From the NCBI GenBank assembly GCA_018340805.1, contig JACMZG010000008.1, forward strand, positions 25,568,577-25,632,576: a stretch of 64,000 bases of DNA, written 5' to 3'. Of this stretch, positions 11,079 through 22,766 are shown piece by piece. The position numbers and the translations under genes were made by a program. Each line of letters starts with the position of its first letter. The stretch's first letter is position 1. The DNA comes from Microvelia longipes. Its lineage: Eukaryota > Arthropoda > Insecta > Hemiptera > Veliidae. The notes under the pieces are model-generated. The model was not told where the DNA came from, made no database searches, and worked only from the letters and a program-made list of their open reading frames with translations.

Positions 11079-13881
11079 ATGTATGTAAGGGAATTTTAAT
11101 ACAATTCTTTTACAACCAAGAAAAAGATCTAATAACTGGTAGTATAAAATTTGACTAGTGTTATACTTGTAGTATAAAACTGCAAATTTAAACAATTTTT
11201 TTGTATGTCTTTAACGTATATTTATTCCATATTATTTATTTACTTTATCCTATAGTTTGTATAAGCTTCTCTCAGTTTAATATTAGACTCGATCCTACTT
11301 TTCTTTTTAGAGCCATAAAATATCTCTAGGGGATTGATTATGAAACAAACTTATAAAGGGTTGATGTTTCTTACATAGGCTTTAGTTTTTGAAGTTTTAG
11401 AGGTTTAGTAAGAACAAGTTGTGACATATGAGAAGGGTTACACATGGTCTAAGTACAGTCTCGAAATTTCTACCAACTAAAAGTATGTGACTTACAAAGC
11501 CTTATCAATATGTAGTCTCAACACGGAATTTTTAAGCAAAACCTACTTGCTTAATGTTTAAAAATCTTTTATATAATTTAATGTTAGGCAAAGGAAATTA
11601 GCAGTGAAGTACAAACAGACATTTCTGATGTAAAAAATAAAATAAATAATTATTGTTCGTAATAAAGAAACGTTTATTTATACATACCTAGATTTGATTT
11701 TTGTATAAATTATTAATGAGAAAGAAACAAATGAAAAATACTAATACAAAAGTAACATTCTTAAGTTGAAGAACCTATATTATAAATTCAAAATTACTCA
11801 TAATATGCCAAAATTCCTTAACAATTAATGTTAGGTACACGACAAAACTAAGAGATAATCAAATAATAGGAAAAAAGTTTACTTATTTGATACTGATTCG
11901 AGGCCCCAGATAAGCAAAAATACTTTACTTTACGTACGTACTTAACAGCACAATTTCACGTGGTTATAAAAACGCAATTTAAAAGTTGATAATAGGAAAG
12001 GCTTGTACAGCATGAAGATTCGATACTGGCTAAAAACCCTCGGTATATAGTTTCATTCGTTCTATGAGGATGCCCAACTAACACCGAACATTGATATATA
12101 TAATAATATCCTTATCAAGATATTATTAAGGGTACAACCAACATCAATTTGATAATATAAACATAAGTTATCATAAATTCATACATCTAAAGAGGCAAAG
12201 GTATGTACTAGACAATTAATACAAACGAAAGGGTCTAGGAGCGAATCGTGGCTGCTAACACTAGGTTGTCACAATTCTAAGCAATCAAGGTTGCTTTCGG
12301 TCAAAACGAGCCTCCATGTCCGTAGCCTAGCCCGAGGTTTCGTTAGAAAAAAGCTTTCTCAACCGAAGGTTTGGGTATCGCAACTCAAGCCATCTATCCA
12401 AATAGTTTTCATATTACTAGATTTTAATGACATTTATTCGCCAGTAAAATAGCTAAATTCTATAAGTAAAGTTCCCTCTGCATAGATACCTTGAAAAAAG
12501 AGCCAAAGGTATCTAAAATGAGAATTTATTTTTCACTGTATAATATTGAAATATTTTTGTTTTAGGAACATTCACTTATCAAGTTTTAGATCCAATAGAT
12601 ACTGGCAGATTCGAATCTAGTGAAGTCGATTATTTATCAAAGAAAACCAGAAGTGTGATGGCCAGGGCTTACCAACAAATGAAGTTTGAACTTGGGCTTG
12701 AAGTATACAATCAAGAACTTGAGGACAAAAAATATTTAATTATAAAGGAATACTTTGAAGATACTGAACGAGAAGAAACAGATGAGGAAACTCTTAAAGA
12801 TAAGTTGAACCATCAATTTAGATGCGTAGAAAGAAATGGACCATCATCACCAAATATTGAATCAAATATTGATGATGAAGGTAAACAAATGAAACAAGAA
12901 TGGGAAGATGAACAAATAAATTTAAATAAGAGTTGGAATACAAAATCGGAATGTGAAACAGTCGAAACGTTACCAAATTATTTAGAATGTGAGAACCGGA
13001 TTGAAATTGATGATGAAGAACTAAAATGTAAACAAATGTTAATTAAAAGCAATGATGACCTGATATCACTTCAGAAAATTTCAACAAAAGAACTTCAAGA
13101 TGCTGAAATATCTAATGGCTTGTTTCCAAGAGAAGAATTGGAAAAAATTAGGTCTGAATTAGAAGATTCTAAGAGAAAAGGCTTTATAATCGATTGTAAA
13201 CTAGAACATAGTGAGTCAGATGCTAATGTAAAACATATGATGTTTGAAGATAATGTTGAACCTAACACTGACGTGTTACGAGGAAAGTCTAAGTCAAATT
13301 ATAAAAAGATAGACTGTCATGAAGTTCATAAGAAGAGCGATGGTGATAAAGTAGATAAAGGGACGATAGATAAATGTGAACTAAGAAGCGAGGATGATAA
13401 GGGTTTTATAGAGGAAAACAATGACTCGTTACTTCATAAACGTGAAAACAATAAACTATCAAAACCAAATGAAGAAGAGTCTACTCAAGCAGAATGTGAT
13501 AAATCCCTACATGAACCTCCAGAAAGCACTGAAATTATTGGTAAAGGTAGCACCGTAAATGAAAGACTAAACGTTTACAAAGATGCACACTGTGAATCTA
13601 ATGAACACAAAGAAAATCTTGATCAAAGCCTAATAGAACTAGATATCAAAACTTTGAAAAATATTGAAAACCACACTAACAAAATTTTAAACGGCTTAGC
13701 AGCCTCACCACAACAGTGTAGCAATCAAACTTTAGAGCTTAATTTTAATCGAGTCGGTGAAACAAGTCAACAAGTCGATAAGCATAAATCGAAATTAGGC
13801 TTTAACAGCTCGAGAGATGTCATGCGTTGCATTATGAAAACGAAAATGAAAAAGTTTGGCGCTAGTAGCAACTTTCTATAG
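4817..13881 (+). CDS. 1-acylglycerol-3-phosphate acyltransferase (AGPAT/PlsC family) with long charged C-terminal tail, 5 exons
   Basis: Exons: 4817-4998, 6710-6843, 7756-7946, 8714-8876, 12566-13881. Every junction is GT-AG, the reading phase carries through, and the total is 662 codons including TAG. Family members transfer a fatty acyl group from acyl-CoA to lysophosphatidic acid, making phosphatidic acid at the ER membrane. Residues 1-55 hold two hydrophobic segments, fitting an N-terminal membrane anchor. Motif I is NHQSFID (H98, D103; HX4D). Motif II is around K124-G132 (SKMFFYLPLG). An FIDR-like FLDK lies at 142-145. Motif III is FPEECK (175-180), where FPEGTR is usual. Motif IV is IPILP (202-206). 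The acyltransferase fold ends near residue 275, the normal family length. Residues 276-661 are rich in K, E, D, N and S with no domain recognised. The ATG follows a splice acceptor (tttcag, 4805-4810) and two in-frame codons, so a 5' UTR exon or an extra coding exon lies upstream. The family call is firm; the exact paralogue and activity are uncertain. Confidence 0.9.
5532..6511 (+). mobile_element. hAT-type DNA transposon remnant with terminal inverted repeats and 8-bp target duplication
   Basis: The left end CAGTGATTCTCGACC and the right end (reverse complement CAATTGTTCTCAACG) match the CAGTG-TTCTCAAC style of hAT termini. The flanks are AAGTAGAT (5524-5531) and ATGTAGAT (6512-6519), a 7/8 match and the 8-bp duplication length of hAT elements. 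Codons at about 6073-6150 (AKRKQTKYDVPSKLRIA) resemble the extreme C-terminus of hAT transposases, but the rest of the gene is gone. It sits in intron 1 of the acyltransferase gene. Confidence 0.75.
6844..8713 (+). other. Introns 2 and 3 of the acyltransferase gene (with exon 3 between)
   Basis: Intron 2 is 6844-7755 and intron 3 is 7947-8713. Only a short inverted repeat (TAAAACTAAGCT / AGCTTAGTTTTA, about 7185-7230) is seen; otherwise AT-rich unique-looking DNA. Confidence 0.7.
9540..10450 (+). mobile_element. Decayed Ty3/gypsy-type pol remnant (RNase H end to integrase C-terminus)
   Basis: Scattered frames match gypsy-group pol in the right order: an RNase H-like stretch (about 9540-9600); the integrase core start with LDIV and PPPSS (about 9680-9735), YLLT, then ERYSRW (about 9745-9780); the post-core block LLVGIRTATKEDL with SEIVF (about 10085-10150); and a C-terminal block with FLRIDA and TTVSVNRVKA in another frame (about 10290-10372). 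Several in-frame stops and frame changes make it dead. Terminal repeats were not found. It lies in intron 4 of the acyltransferase gene. Confidence 0.8.
10451..12565 (+). other. Remainder of intron 4 of the acyltransferase gene
   Basis: After the gypsy remnant: a short TGCGGTAAAAATAAGGAAAA sequence at 10657-10676 that may be a family A tail, one (TA)n tract, and a GC-richer patch at about 12235-12400 not assigned. No other open frame of interest. Confidence 0.6.
11039..11072. repeat. (TA)n microsatellite
   Basis: About 16 TA units in intron 4 of the acyltransferase gene, followed by TGTATGTAATGTATG. Confidence 0.9.
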
Positions 13882-14278
13882 AAAAACTGTGCTGCTATTT
13901 TAGTAAAAAAATAATTTATTTTTTGTAAAAAAAAGTATAATATAAGTGAAAAGTACAGCATTTTAGGAATCAATGATAAATATTTAGTGAGAATTTAATA
14001 TTAAGTTATTTAACGTAGTTATTGACTAAAGAAAACTATATTCTTATTTTATCAAAAAAGTTAATTTTGTAGCTAAAATCACTTAAAATTTTGTTTCAAT
14101 AGCAATCACCTCAAAGGAAACTAAAATACCACAAAATATTAAAATAGTTGTTGGAAATTCAGAGGAAAGAAACAAATATTAACTTAAACTGAATGTAATT
14201 TTAGGAAACAAGCAATGACAAAGCATAAATAGTAGTTTTAATTAAAATGAAAACTTCTTAAATTGAAACATTTAACTA

Positions 14279-14284
14279 AAATAA
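14279..14284 (+). terminator. Candidate polyadenylation signal of the acyltransferase gene
   Basis: AATAAA occurs about 400 bases after the stop. A weaker GATAAA lies nearer, at about 13975. In such AT-rich DNA either could be chance. Confidence 0.3.
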
Positions 14285-14487
14285 ATTTAATAACATTGAA
14301 GAGCATGTGGTTTTCTTTTATGCTAAGTTAAGAATATTGTCCACACGCTCTAGTCATAATATTCACGAGGGCTCAATCGAATCGATTAGTACGCCAATAA
14401 CAGACCGGTTTATTGCAAAATTTTAATAAGTAGACAAAATTACATCTCAAAAATTTAACTTACTAAGGTATTTTATAATAATACAAT

Positions 14488-14600
14488 TCTTGCTGAGGTC
14501 CGCAAGCCGAGCGAATTTTCTTTGAAATGAGCGCTTTCTTGCTTATTAAATAAATTTTTGCTGACGTTTTCGATACATATTTAATATCCTAGGCAGTAGC
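14488..14600. mobile_element. Single arm related to the foldback elements
   Basis: AGGTCCGCAAGCCGAGCGAATTTTCTTTGAAATG followed by GCTTTCTTGCTTAT and TTTTTGCTGACGTTTTCGAT matches the left arm at 56535-56622, without a partner arm nearby. Confidence 0.5.
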
Positions 14601-14618
14601 CTAGATTATAAAGATACT

Positions 14619-14795
14619 TATTTTCAGTATCTTAGAGTAATCCGGGACGCTAAACTCACTTGAGGACCTCAACTAGAAGCTAAGCTGTACAAAGTACTGG
14701 GCTACCTCCAGGATTTGCCGGAAGGCTATGGGTCCTCATGGTGTCTAAAGCCTAAAGTCGTACACTGGATCTATACTGCCAACTTATTTTCACGG
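14619..14795 (+). mobile_element. Non-LTR retrotransposon reverse transcriptase fragment
   Basis: One frame reads QYLRVIRDAKLT (with a stop after it) and then CLKPKVVHWIYTA. These correspond to the YLGVxLDxKLTW and GLKPKVVxWIYTA blocks typical of the end of the reverse transcriptase domain in Jockey/CR1-like LINEs. It is a short, broken piece with no continuing ORF. Confidence 0.7.
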
Positions 14796-15359
14796 TAATA
14801 TTTTAGGAAAAGTAATATGTAAAAGCTGTTGTGTTCCCTTATACGTTAAGTGCGCTTAGATTAAAATAAACAAACAAAAAAATGCCAGCCTAGGAATTTA
14901 TAACAAAATTTGAGATTCTAAATTGCTAGTTATTATAAATATTCAAATAATTATTAATTGTTAAATAATTATTTAAAATTATAGAGTGTCAACAGTAAAA
15001 TAAAATGGTGAATTTTATTTAGAAAATTCTTTAAAATGGTCACTGAATTGAGATGGAAAAAGAAATCTGTTCAATGTAATAAATTTAGTGTCAGAAATAA
15101 AGGGTAGTTGGACAGTTTCTCTCAGTAAACAACTTCTACTCCGGAAAGCGGTATATTTTCTTTCCTTAGCTTATCCTAAGTTTTTTATGTTTTTTTCCTT
15201 TCGATATAATATATAATAATCGATTTTTTAACTTTACAGTCTAACACAGATTAACACGGGAAATCAAGATTTATCGATGTACACGAGTTTTTTTTAACAA
15301 CAATGTGGCTACGAAGTGGCCTCAGGTAGGGAGGCCTCGGGCCTCAGACCAGGGCTAAA

Positions 15360-15430
15360 GAATAAAATTCCACCCTGCCATGACACCCATCCTATTAGCG
15401 AATTTTTCCAAAGAAAAAAGGCTAGGAAAA
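15360..15430 (+). mobile_element. SINE-like unit, family C, partial
   Basis: Only the CCATGACACCCATCCTATTA / GCGAATTTTTCCAAAG portion is recognisable; the head is replaced by unrelated GC-richer sequence. No (TA)n array adjoins this copy. Confidence 0.45.
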
Positions 15431-16089
15431 TGAGAAGTACCCATCACAAAATATACGTCAAAAGCAAAACTGCACATGATTATTACGAACTGCGGATCCA
15501 TAAAATCAATAAATTAACTACGCAAGTCCTAAACTTAGAGGCATGCTTACCTCCTATTATTTTGCTTATTAAGTAGGTTATAAAAAATAGTAAAAAGTAA
15601 TATCTTTTTTTGAGGTAGTACGTAATTGAGCTTTTATTGGACCGTTTTTAGGAGAAAAGCCAATCATTATTGTTATAGGAGGTTATTTAGTACTTTTCAC
15701 CTCCGAGGACAATATGAATGTAAAAACCTCCTAGGACGTAAAAGTAATTCATATATTGCCGCCATTACTGTAATGTAGCGTGTTCAAAAAACAATCTTTG
15801 TTAAACCTTCATGAGTTTTCTTTAAAAAACGTTCATTTGTTTTCTGTTTTTGTTCGTAGACTAATTTTTTTTCGTTTTTAAAATGTGTTCTAATTGACAA
15901 ATTTTTGTGTTTATTTGTAAAGCTTTTACATTTTTGAGTAAAAGTGTGAAGCTATGGATGAATTTAATGACGACGATAATATAGAGTTTAATTGGACGTT
16001 TTTTTTTCAATTAAGTATATAGCGCAGTTTAACGAGTGCTATTTTTTTATTTTTTTAATGAGTGCTTTATTGAAATTGCTTGCTACCTC

Positions 16090-16230
16090 AAAAAAATAGT
16101 GTATGCCATCCGCTGAGAATGTCTTTATGTCTTGGCAATTTTTCTCGACTCACTTCGCTCGTCGGTAAATCTAATTGCCGTGGCATAAAGACACACTTCT
16201 CAGCCTTATGGCATAAAATAACTATTTTCT
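16090..16230. repeat. Inverted repeat, about 55-base arms
   Basis: ATGCCATCCGCTGAGAATG, TCTTTATGTCTTGGCAATT on the left pairs with AATTGCCGTGGCATAAAGA, CTTCTCAGCCTTATGGCAT on the right. The loop contains CTCGACTCACTTCGCTCG, similar to the CTCGCTTCGCTCG block of family A. Confidence 0.7.
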
Positions 16231-18041
16231 AACTGTTTTATTTTAATTGACTTAACAAGGACCAATGGTAATTAAAATCACGACAAACTCTAAACGACAA
16301 GCACAGAAGAACGTTTGGAGCAAATTGACTTAAAGCCTTATTATTTAATCTGCGTTACGCATCCCTTTTTGTTTATAATCATGGAAGTTTGCTCCTATTT
16401 CCTTATCTCATACAACATACTAGGGTCAGAAAAGTTCCCTATCGCGTCATCCTCTTTATTCGAGATCCTTGGATTCGAAGCGCAGGAGCCTTCGAACCTT
16501 GTAACGGCTAATGGGACCGAAGGAATTTCGTTTTGTATTTACCACCTTAAAACCTGAAAAATTATTACGCTAACGGTTTTCTGAAAATATGCAATTAAAT
16601 GCTCAATATTTATTAATCAATTGATTTTTAATTCAGCGGATTAATAAGAAATTTTAAAGGTTTATTCTTTCACTAACAATATAATAGAAATTCAATAAAA
16701 CAAATATTATTTATTGATAGTTTTGAAGACAAAGAAAATTAGGCCTCGACAAATAGCAGTATACTCATGCCAGAAGGAGCTAAACAAGTACATACATAAC
16801 TGCGAGAATATCCTAAACTGACTAATATTCTAATACGATTCTACAATGTATTAGAATATTACTCTAAAATCCTGATTTTTATTCTTACTAGTAAGTATAC
16901 AATAAATTAAAATGTCTATAATAATACATTAAAATGATCATTGCGACTAATAATCAATCATTTCATTTTCAAACTTATTTATCATAATAATCGTAATTTC
17001 TAATACCCATTAAAAATAATGTAGTTAGTTTAGCATTTGTTATAATTGAGCTTTGTTTAAAAAAAAATCAAAAGTGTATTATAATACATATATAAACTTT
17101 TAATTTTTATTAAAAATTGTAGGTCTTTAAATGAACAATAAAATATTTCTTCCAGAGTTCATTAGCAAATAAAAAACTCACTGATTAATTACAATAAACA
17201 AATTGCTTCATAACCTTTAACCTTGATTAAAAAGAAGAAATTTAGCAGTCATTTAACTTGAAATTTTGAACTTTACGGTCTATATGGAAACTACCCCACT
17301 CGTTTATAAGATCAAGGGCTTAACTTCAAAAAAGTTATAAAATATTGAAGGGAACAATAAGTGGGAGTTTTTAAAGGAAGGGGTCCTAGAGTTCATTTCT
17401 CAATACATATTGTGTTTAAGAAGTTGTGAGTTCACAAGACTTATATCAGCTTAGTTAACTTTATACACTTAGCTACGTTACATCTTCTGCTATAGGGAAA
17501 TATACACTCGCGTCTATTATACGAGAGGTACTGTATTTTATTTTTTGTTCTCTTATTTTAGATTCAATTGTAATTTTATGAAATTTCGCTTAATATAAAT
17601 TAAATTTTAATTTACTTAGTTCAATTTACCTTACGTTAATTATTACGTAGACTAAAATACGTGTTAATGTAGCGTTAACACGTTGAATTTTAATATTCTC
17701 AGTTCATGTGATGATAAATTAGGGAAGTATAATTTATGAAGGAAAAGGTTACTAATTACTAAATTCATTCAAAAGGAATAAACTGTAAAGGAATTAATTA
17801 ATTAGTAGTTTTTAGAAAACATCATAATAAACTCTGAAAATTAAGTAGACTATGCAAGAAGTTATTTAATTACATGTCGACTTGTAAATGTGTTAATGTA
17901 CTTACCAATTTTGGATAAAACTGGTGTAAATTCCATGAGTTATAATGAATCTATTTATATACTAAAAATTCAAATATGCCATGTTAGCATGTAGTAATAG
18001 TTCTTAAAAGTAATCTACTCATGCCCCATTCTGAATAGTAA

Positions 18042-19092
18042 GAAAAAATGGGGTACAGGGTACCTACGAACTATTCTTACCATGTTCGGACTCAAAACTT
18101 ACAATCGCCAAATAATTGTCCTCAGACAATAACTCATTTCGTTTTATTCGCGACGGTCGCCCATTCAGGCACTGACCTCGCTCGAAGCAGCTTAACTTTT
18201 ATGATCGAAAAAAAACATAGATAGACTAACCGAATTAAAACGAAACTTGGTATACTTATTCATTACATAAATGGATAAATTTGTACCCGATTTCAAATAA
18301 TTGTATTATTTCCCCATTTTAAACATTTTTTTTAAAAAAAACGTATGTAACTCATTCCATTAAAAAAATAAAATAAGTCATTATTTCAATTTTTTAGGTC
18401 TACCCTAAGCTCATTCTCCCCACTTTGGACTCGCTTCGCTCGTCCTCAGAATTTGAATTTCACCTAATTTATATTGCAATTCGTCTTCGCACTCGCTTTA
18501 AATCCATCCAACACAAACCGTCCATATATTCTAGGCAAATTGAAATTAAACTTAGTATAATTATAAATTACGTAAAAAGATACAATTGTAACAAATTTCA
18601 TTTCAATTAAAATATTGTTTTTTTTATGATTTTTAAAAACCCTTACAAGTTATTGATAAATATTTAACTTATGTTAATAATAACATGGCACATTTATCGG
18701 TCTTGTACAGTATTAAGCATGCCAAATTTCACATTGATCACATTATTATTACTCGTTTTATGAATTTTCGTAATTTTTGCTGAGTCATAAGTGATGTGGT
18801 TTAATGACGTCATAAAACTTCATTAGCTATCATTAATGACCGAAAAGTAACTTTATGTACAAAGTTTTACTCTCTTGCGTAAATACACTGGGAGCTACGA
18901 TAACACAGACACACACACACATACAGATAGACACATCTTCGTAAAAAAATCAGGAACTATTTTGAAACCTCTCTGGAAGTCTGAAAAACATCTGAAAGTG
19001 TTCATATAGGTGAAATCCTGGTTTTTAGATTTTAGTGAGATCGCAATAGCTTTTCCAGTGTACCTACGGTGTAAATGAGGAAATGTAAAAAA
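18042..19092 (+). repeat. Dispersed repeat family A, near full length
   Basis: Head GGGGTACAGGGTACCTACG, then GACTCGCTTCGCTCGTCCTC (18429-18448), ATGACGTCATAAAAC, AATACACTGGGAGCTACGAT, (AC)n with AGATAGACACATC, and tail GTAAATGAGGAAATGTAAA. Confidence 0.75.
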
Positions 19093-19113
19093 TATAAATA
19101 TATAGACCAAGAC

Positions 19114-19513
19114 CAGGGGTGTTTTGTTAATAAAAAAGTGTAATGGCTGGAACCGGTCTCAATTTTTCGTAAAATATTTCCTAAACAAAATCTGCAGTTC
19201 TGCCGACCTCGTATCGGATGGGTGTCCAGCAGAACGCACTTTACATGTCAAATTTACTACCCAAGTTTAACAAACAGTGTAATGATGGAACCGGTTCTCA
19301 ATTTTTCGTAAATACCTTCCTGAACAAGGATCTGCAATTCTGCCGACTCGTATCGGATGGTGTCCAGAGCAGAACTTTGACTCCTAAAGTGCGTTCTGCC
19401 TGGGACACCATCCGATACGAGTTGGCAGAATTGCAGTCCTTGTTTACGAAGGTTATTGACAAAAAATTGAGACCGGTTCCAGCCATTACACTTTTTATTA
19501 ACAAAACACCCTG
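19114..19513. mobile_element. Foldback/MITE element with about 135-bp inverted termini (hAT-like ends)
   Basis: The left end CAGGGGTGTTTTGTTAATA and the right end (reverse complement CAGGGTGTTTTGTTAATA) continue as matching arms through GGAACCGGTCTCAATTTTT, CGTATCGGATGG and GCAGAACGCACTTTA. A further direct copy of the left arm lies at about 19276-19375. The CAGGGGTG terminus fits non-autonomous hAT elements. No 8-bp target duplication is visible (ACCAAGAC against GGGCTCTT). The opposing open frames here are just the two strands of this hairpin. Confidence 0.75.
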
Positions 19514-20237
19514 GGGCTCTTAGACTATATTATTGTTTATTTCATTTTTATCAATCTTTACATATCCTTATCATAGCGTTTCTTTTCCAACATTAAAATA
19601 AATAAATGGTTTTTTTCACTATTATAATTTTTTTTTTTTTGAGGAGAATAATTCACATAAAAAGTTTAAAATAGGATAGACTCTAAGTGATCTTAGTTCT
19701 TTCCTCCGTCCTATAACCCTTATAAATCCTATATAAATCGTATGTAGTGCGCAGCGTAAGTAAATTATAACTTATACAGAGATTGTTCGTTTAATCAGAT
19801 TAAGAATTACGCGCCACGTTCAAATTTAATAAACCTTTTTTTGGACAAATGGAAAGTAAATAAGTGCTCCAAGAATTGTAAGATTTTGAGCATGCTACGG
19901 ATGTCAATTTATTTAGCTATCAATTACCTAATAACTTACATGTAACTTATCCTTATTTTAAAATATATCAATTAAATTTTTTTTATTTGTTTAGATGTGA
20001 GGACATTTACAGCATTATTAGAATTAATCATTAATGAATTTATTATATTATCTTATTTTATATCAAAAGTTAATACTTTAGTTTAAAACATAATTTTTAG
20101 ATGTCAATGATAATTTAATTGATCCTTTAACTTAAATCACTTTGGTAAACTGCCTAATTTAATATTTTCCAAAGCCTGACATTTATTAATAATTATAATC
20201 AGGTAAATACACGGACCTGCTATTGTTATAAACACAC

Positions 20238-21058
20238 ATAAAAAGCAAATCGGGTATGGGAATACGCTCGGAACTTTCCTCATCAAGAACATCGAAGTCG
20301 TATCTCGCTTCGACTCCTCTCCACTACTTCGCACTCGCTTCGCTTCGTTCTCAGAAAATATACATATTCTCGCCAAATTTTATACTTAAACATGTTTCAA
20401 TTGCCCTTCGCGTCTCTCAGAAAAAATGCATCCGTCACATCTCAGCATCTTAATACAAACACTTACTTAATGCTTCTTTTTATGAACACACAAACAAAAA
20501 TCATAAATATTACTTGTCGTATTGAAAGGAAACGAAATGTACTTATTTACTACGTAATGGTATACACTTGTAACCAGAAATTTCAACTCTATTAGACCAT
20601 TTTAATTTTTTTTACAACTTTTATAAAACCGTACTCAAGTCATTTCAAAAAAATTAACTAATGCTGATAATGAGAAGAAACTTTGCACAATATGTTTTGT
20701 CTTTATACAAAGTCACACAACTGACAAGTCACAATGAGCCAAATCTTCAATCTGATCGCATCATTTTTACGCGTTTTATGATTTTTCGAAATTTTTCTGA
20801 TGTCATTATTGCGGGTTAATGTCTCATAAAAAAATATTTTTCGAATAGCACAACTACAGCGGTAGACTGGTTTTTGTGCAAAATTAACTGTCTAGCATAA
20901 ATACATTGGGCGATACGATGATAACACACACACACACATCCAGACAGACAACGTTCCACAAAACACTCAGGAGGCCTTAAAAACGCCTGAAACGGATAAT
21001 TCCGGTTTATCCCGGTTTCGGATTTTTTTTTGCACTTTGAGGAAAAGTACAAAGTAAA
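20238..21058 (+). repeat. Dispersed repeat family A, near full length
   Basis: Head AAATCGGGTATGGGAATACG, CGCACTCGCTTCGCTTCG, CTAATGCTGATAATGAGAAG, AATACATTGGGCGATACGAT, (AC)n, GAAACGGATAATTCCGG, and tail GAGGAAAAGTACAAAG. Confidence 0.75.
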
Positions 21059-21269
21059 TGTTTGCTTTTTTATTACAATACTACCCTAACTCTAATAGAA
21101 AAATAAGAAAGCAAACAAGTGAAAATGTAAAAAAAAAAATCTTTGACTCATTTTGCTTAAATGTGAAACATTAGGCAATCTAGTAGATAGAGTTTAGTCA
21201 GTTTAATACTTAACAATTTAAAAATTTACTATATTTATTTTGTGTATATTATATGAATGTGCTCATTTT

Positions 21270-21565
21270 GAGAATAAGGAAAATTACAATTGCGAAACTA
21301 TCAATTTTAAGAATAGGTGGAATGACATTTGCGAAACTACCAATTTTAAGAATAGGGAAATGACAAATTGCAACACCCTTTAAGAATAGAGAAAATGACA
21401 AATTGCGAAACTATGTAATTTTAGGGAAAATGACAGTTGTAAAACTACTATTTTAAGAATAAGAAAATACATGCGACAATTTTAAAATAGGAAAATGACA
21501 TTTGCGAAACACTACCATTTTAAAAATAGGGGAAATGAATCAATTGCGAAACTAGCAATTTTAGA
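21270..21565. repeat. Minisatellite, 35-45-base unit, about 7 diverged copies
   Basis: The unit reads TTTTAAGAATAGGGAAATGA then CAATTGCGAAACTACCA. Copies differ by small indels and substitutions. Confidence 0.8.
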
Positions 21566-22317
21566 GTTGTCGATTTTTTTTCTTACTGAGTGACATGAGA
21601 AATTTACAAAACATATAAGCATCAAAGATAATCGCTCAAATTATAACCTTGATCAAGAGGCTTTAGTTTTTCTTATATTATGAAATGAAGATAGTCCTGA
21701 TTATCTTCTTATTTGACATTGAAAGACAAGAAAAATATTTTGTAACTGTACTTTACACCAGTAGTAAGGAAATCGTAACTTTGCATCTGTGGAGTGAATT
21801 TGCAGTCCGAGCAAAGCAGACGTTCGTAACACCACACGAGCAACGCCAAGAGGTTTTACTTGCATGTTGAGTACCGTATATGATCTACAACTGCTTGGTT
21901 TTAAAAACAGATTTGAAATTAACTCAAATAAAAAAAGAAATAACAATAGGTAATTTTATTATAAACTGCCATTAGAATTTGCGGGTATGAAATATTTTGT
22001 GGCATTTTAGCCAGTGCTAAAATTTAGACGATGTTATTTCTCTAGAGAAACTATAACTCAATTCTTAAATAGTTATCTACTTTAATAAGCAACAAAAAGT
22101 TAAGTAAGCAAATTCACAGGAACCACTTGAATTCAAACAAGCAACACGTACAGATAATAACTAACAAACTTACTGATAAGAAGTCACGAGTGCGCTTGTG
22201 CAAATAATAATAGTTATTTATATACCAAGGGAGTAAAGAATTACACCCTTAAAATTGCTATTATTTCCCTGAGCAGTTAGTTGGTTTCTAAGGTGTAAGC
22301 CGAGGGAACCTAAGTCA

Positions 22318-22424
22318 TTAACTCCCGAGGCGAAGCCGAGGTTGTTATGTCCTTAACTCCCGCGGCAAAGCCGAGAGAGTTATGACTATTAACTCTCGAG
22401 GCGAAGTCGAGGAAGGTAATTGCG
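22318..22424. repeat. GC-rich tandem repeat, three 35-36-base units
   Basis: Units start at 22318, 22353 and 22389: TTAACTCCCGAGGCGAAGCC and variants. Each contains the imperfect palindrome CTCCCGAGGCGAAGCCGAG. It stands out against the AT-rich background. Confidence 0.8.
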
Positions 22425-22622
22425 GGGGGGAAATAGCATTTTACTTCCAAGGTGCATACAAGATTTTATCTCCTCTTTTAAGTTGATTTTATTTTAATAC
22501 GTTTTGTTGTATTCCGTTCTATTTTTTTTATTGCTCCAAACTACTTATCTTGACCTGAAACGGATTTTGAGCCTATAAGAATTTATTTTTTGGTTATAAA
22601 TTTTGGAGGTGCCACCCCTAGT

Positions 22623-22766
22623 AAAATTAAAAAAATGATCGGTCCCCTGTATAAATGTAGAGAATATAACTCCCCTAAAAAATTGATATAATTAAAATTA
22701 AAAAAAATGATCGGTCACCTGTATAAATGTAGAGAATATAACTCCCCTAAAAAATTGAGATAATTG
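22623..22766. repeat. 72-base direct tandem duplication
   Basis: Two nearly identical copies containing ATGATCGGTC, CTGTATAAATGTAGAGAATA and ACTCCCCTAAAAAATTGA (22623-22694 and 22695-22766). Confidence 0.85.

Larger units (their letters stand above)
14800..18040. other. Intergenic, mostly unassigned
   Basis: Contains the family C fragment and the 16.1 kb inverted repeat. A short ATG frame at 15955 (MDEFNDDDNIEFNWT) ends quickly and has no support. Nothing else seen. Confidence 0.6.

Noticed and set aside
19218..19523. Protein-coding reading of overlapping open frames on both strands (101 and 68 codons)
   Set aside because: Both run across the arms of the 19.1-19.5 kb foldback and are mirror images of each other.
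21270..21565. Possible CRISPR array
   Set aside because: Units are contiguous and diverged without unique spacers, and the genome is eukaryotic; it is a minisatellite.
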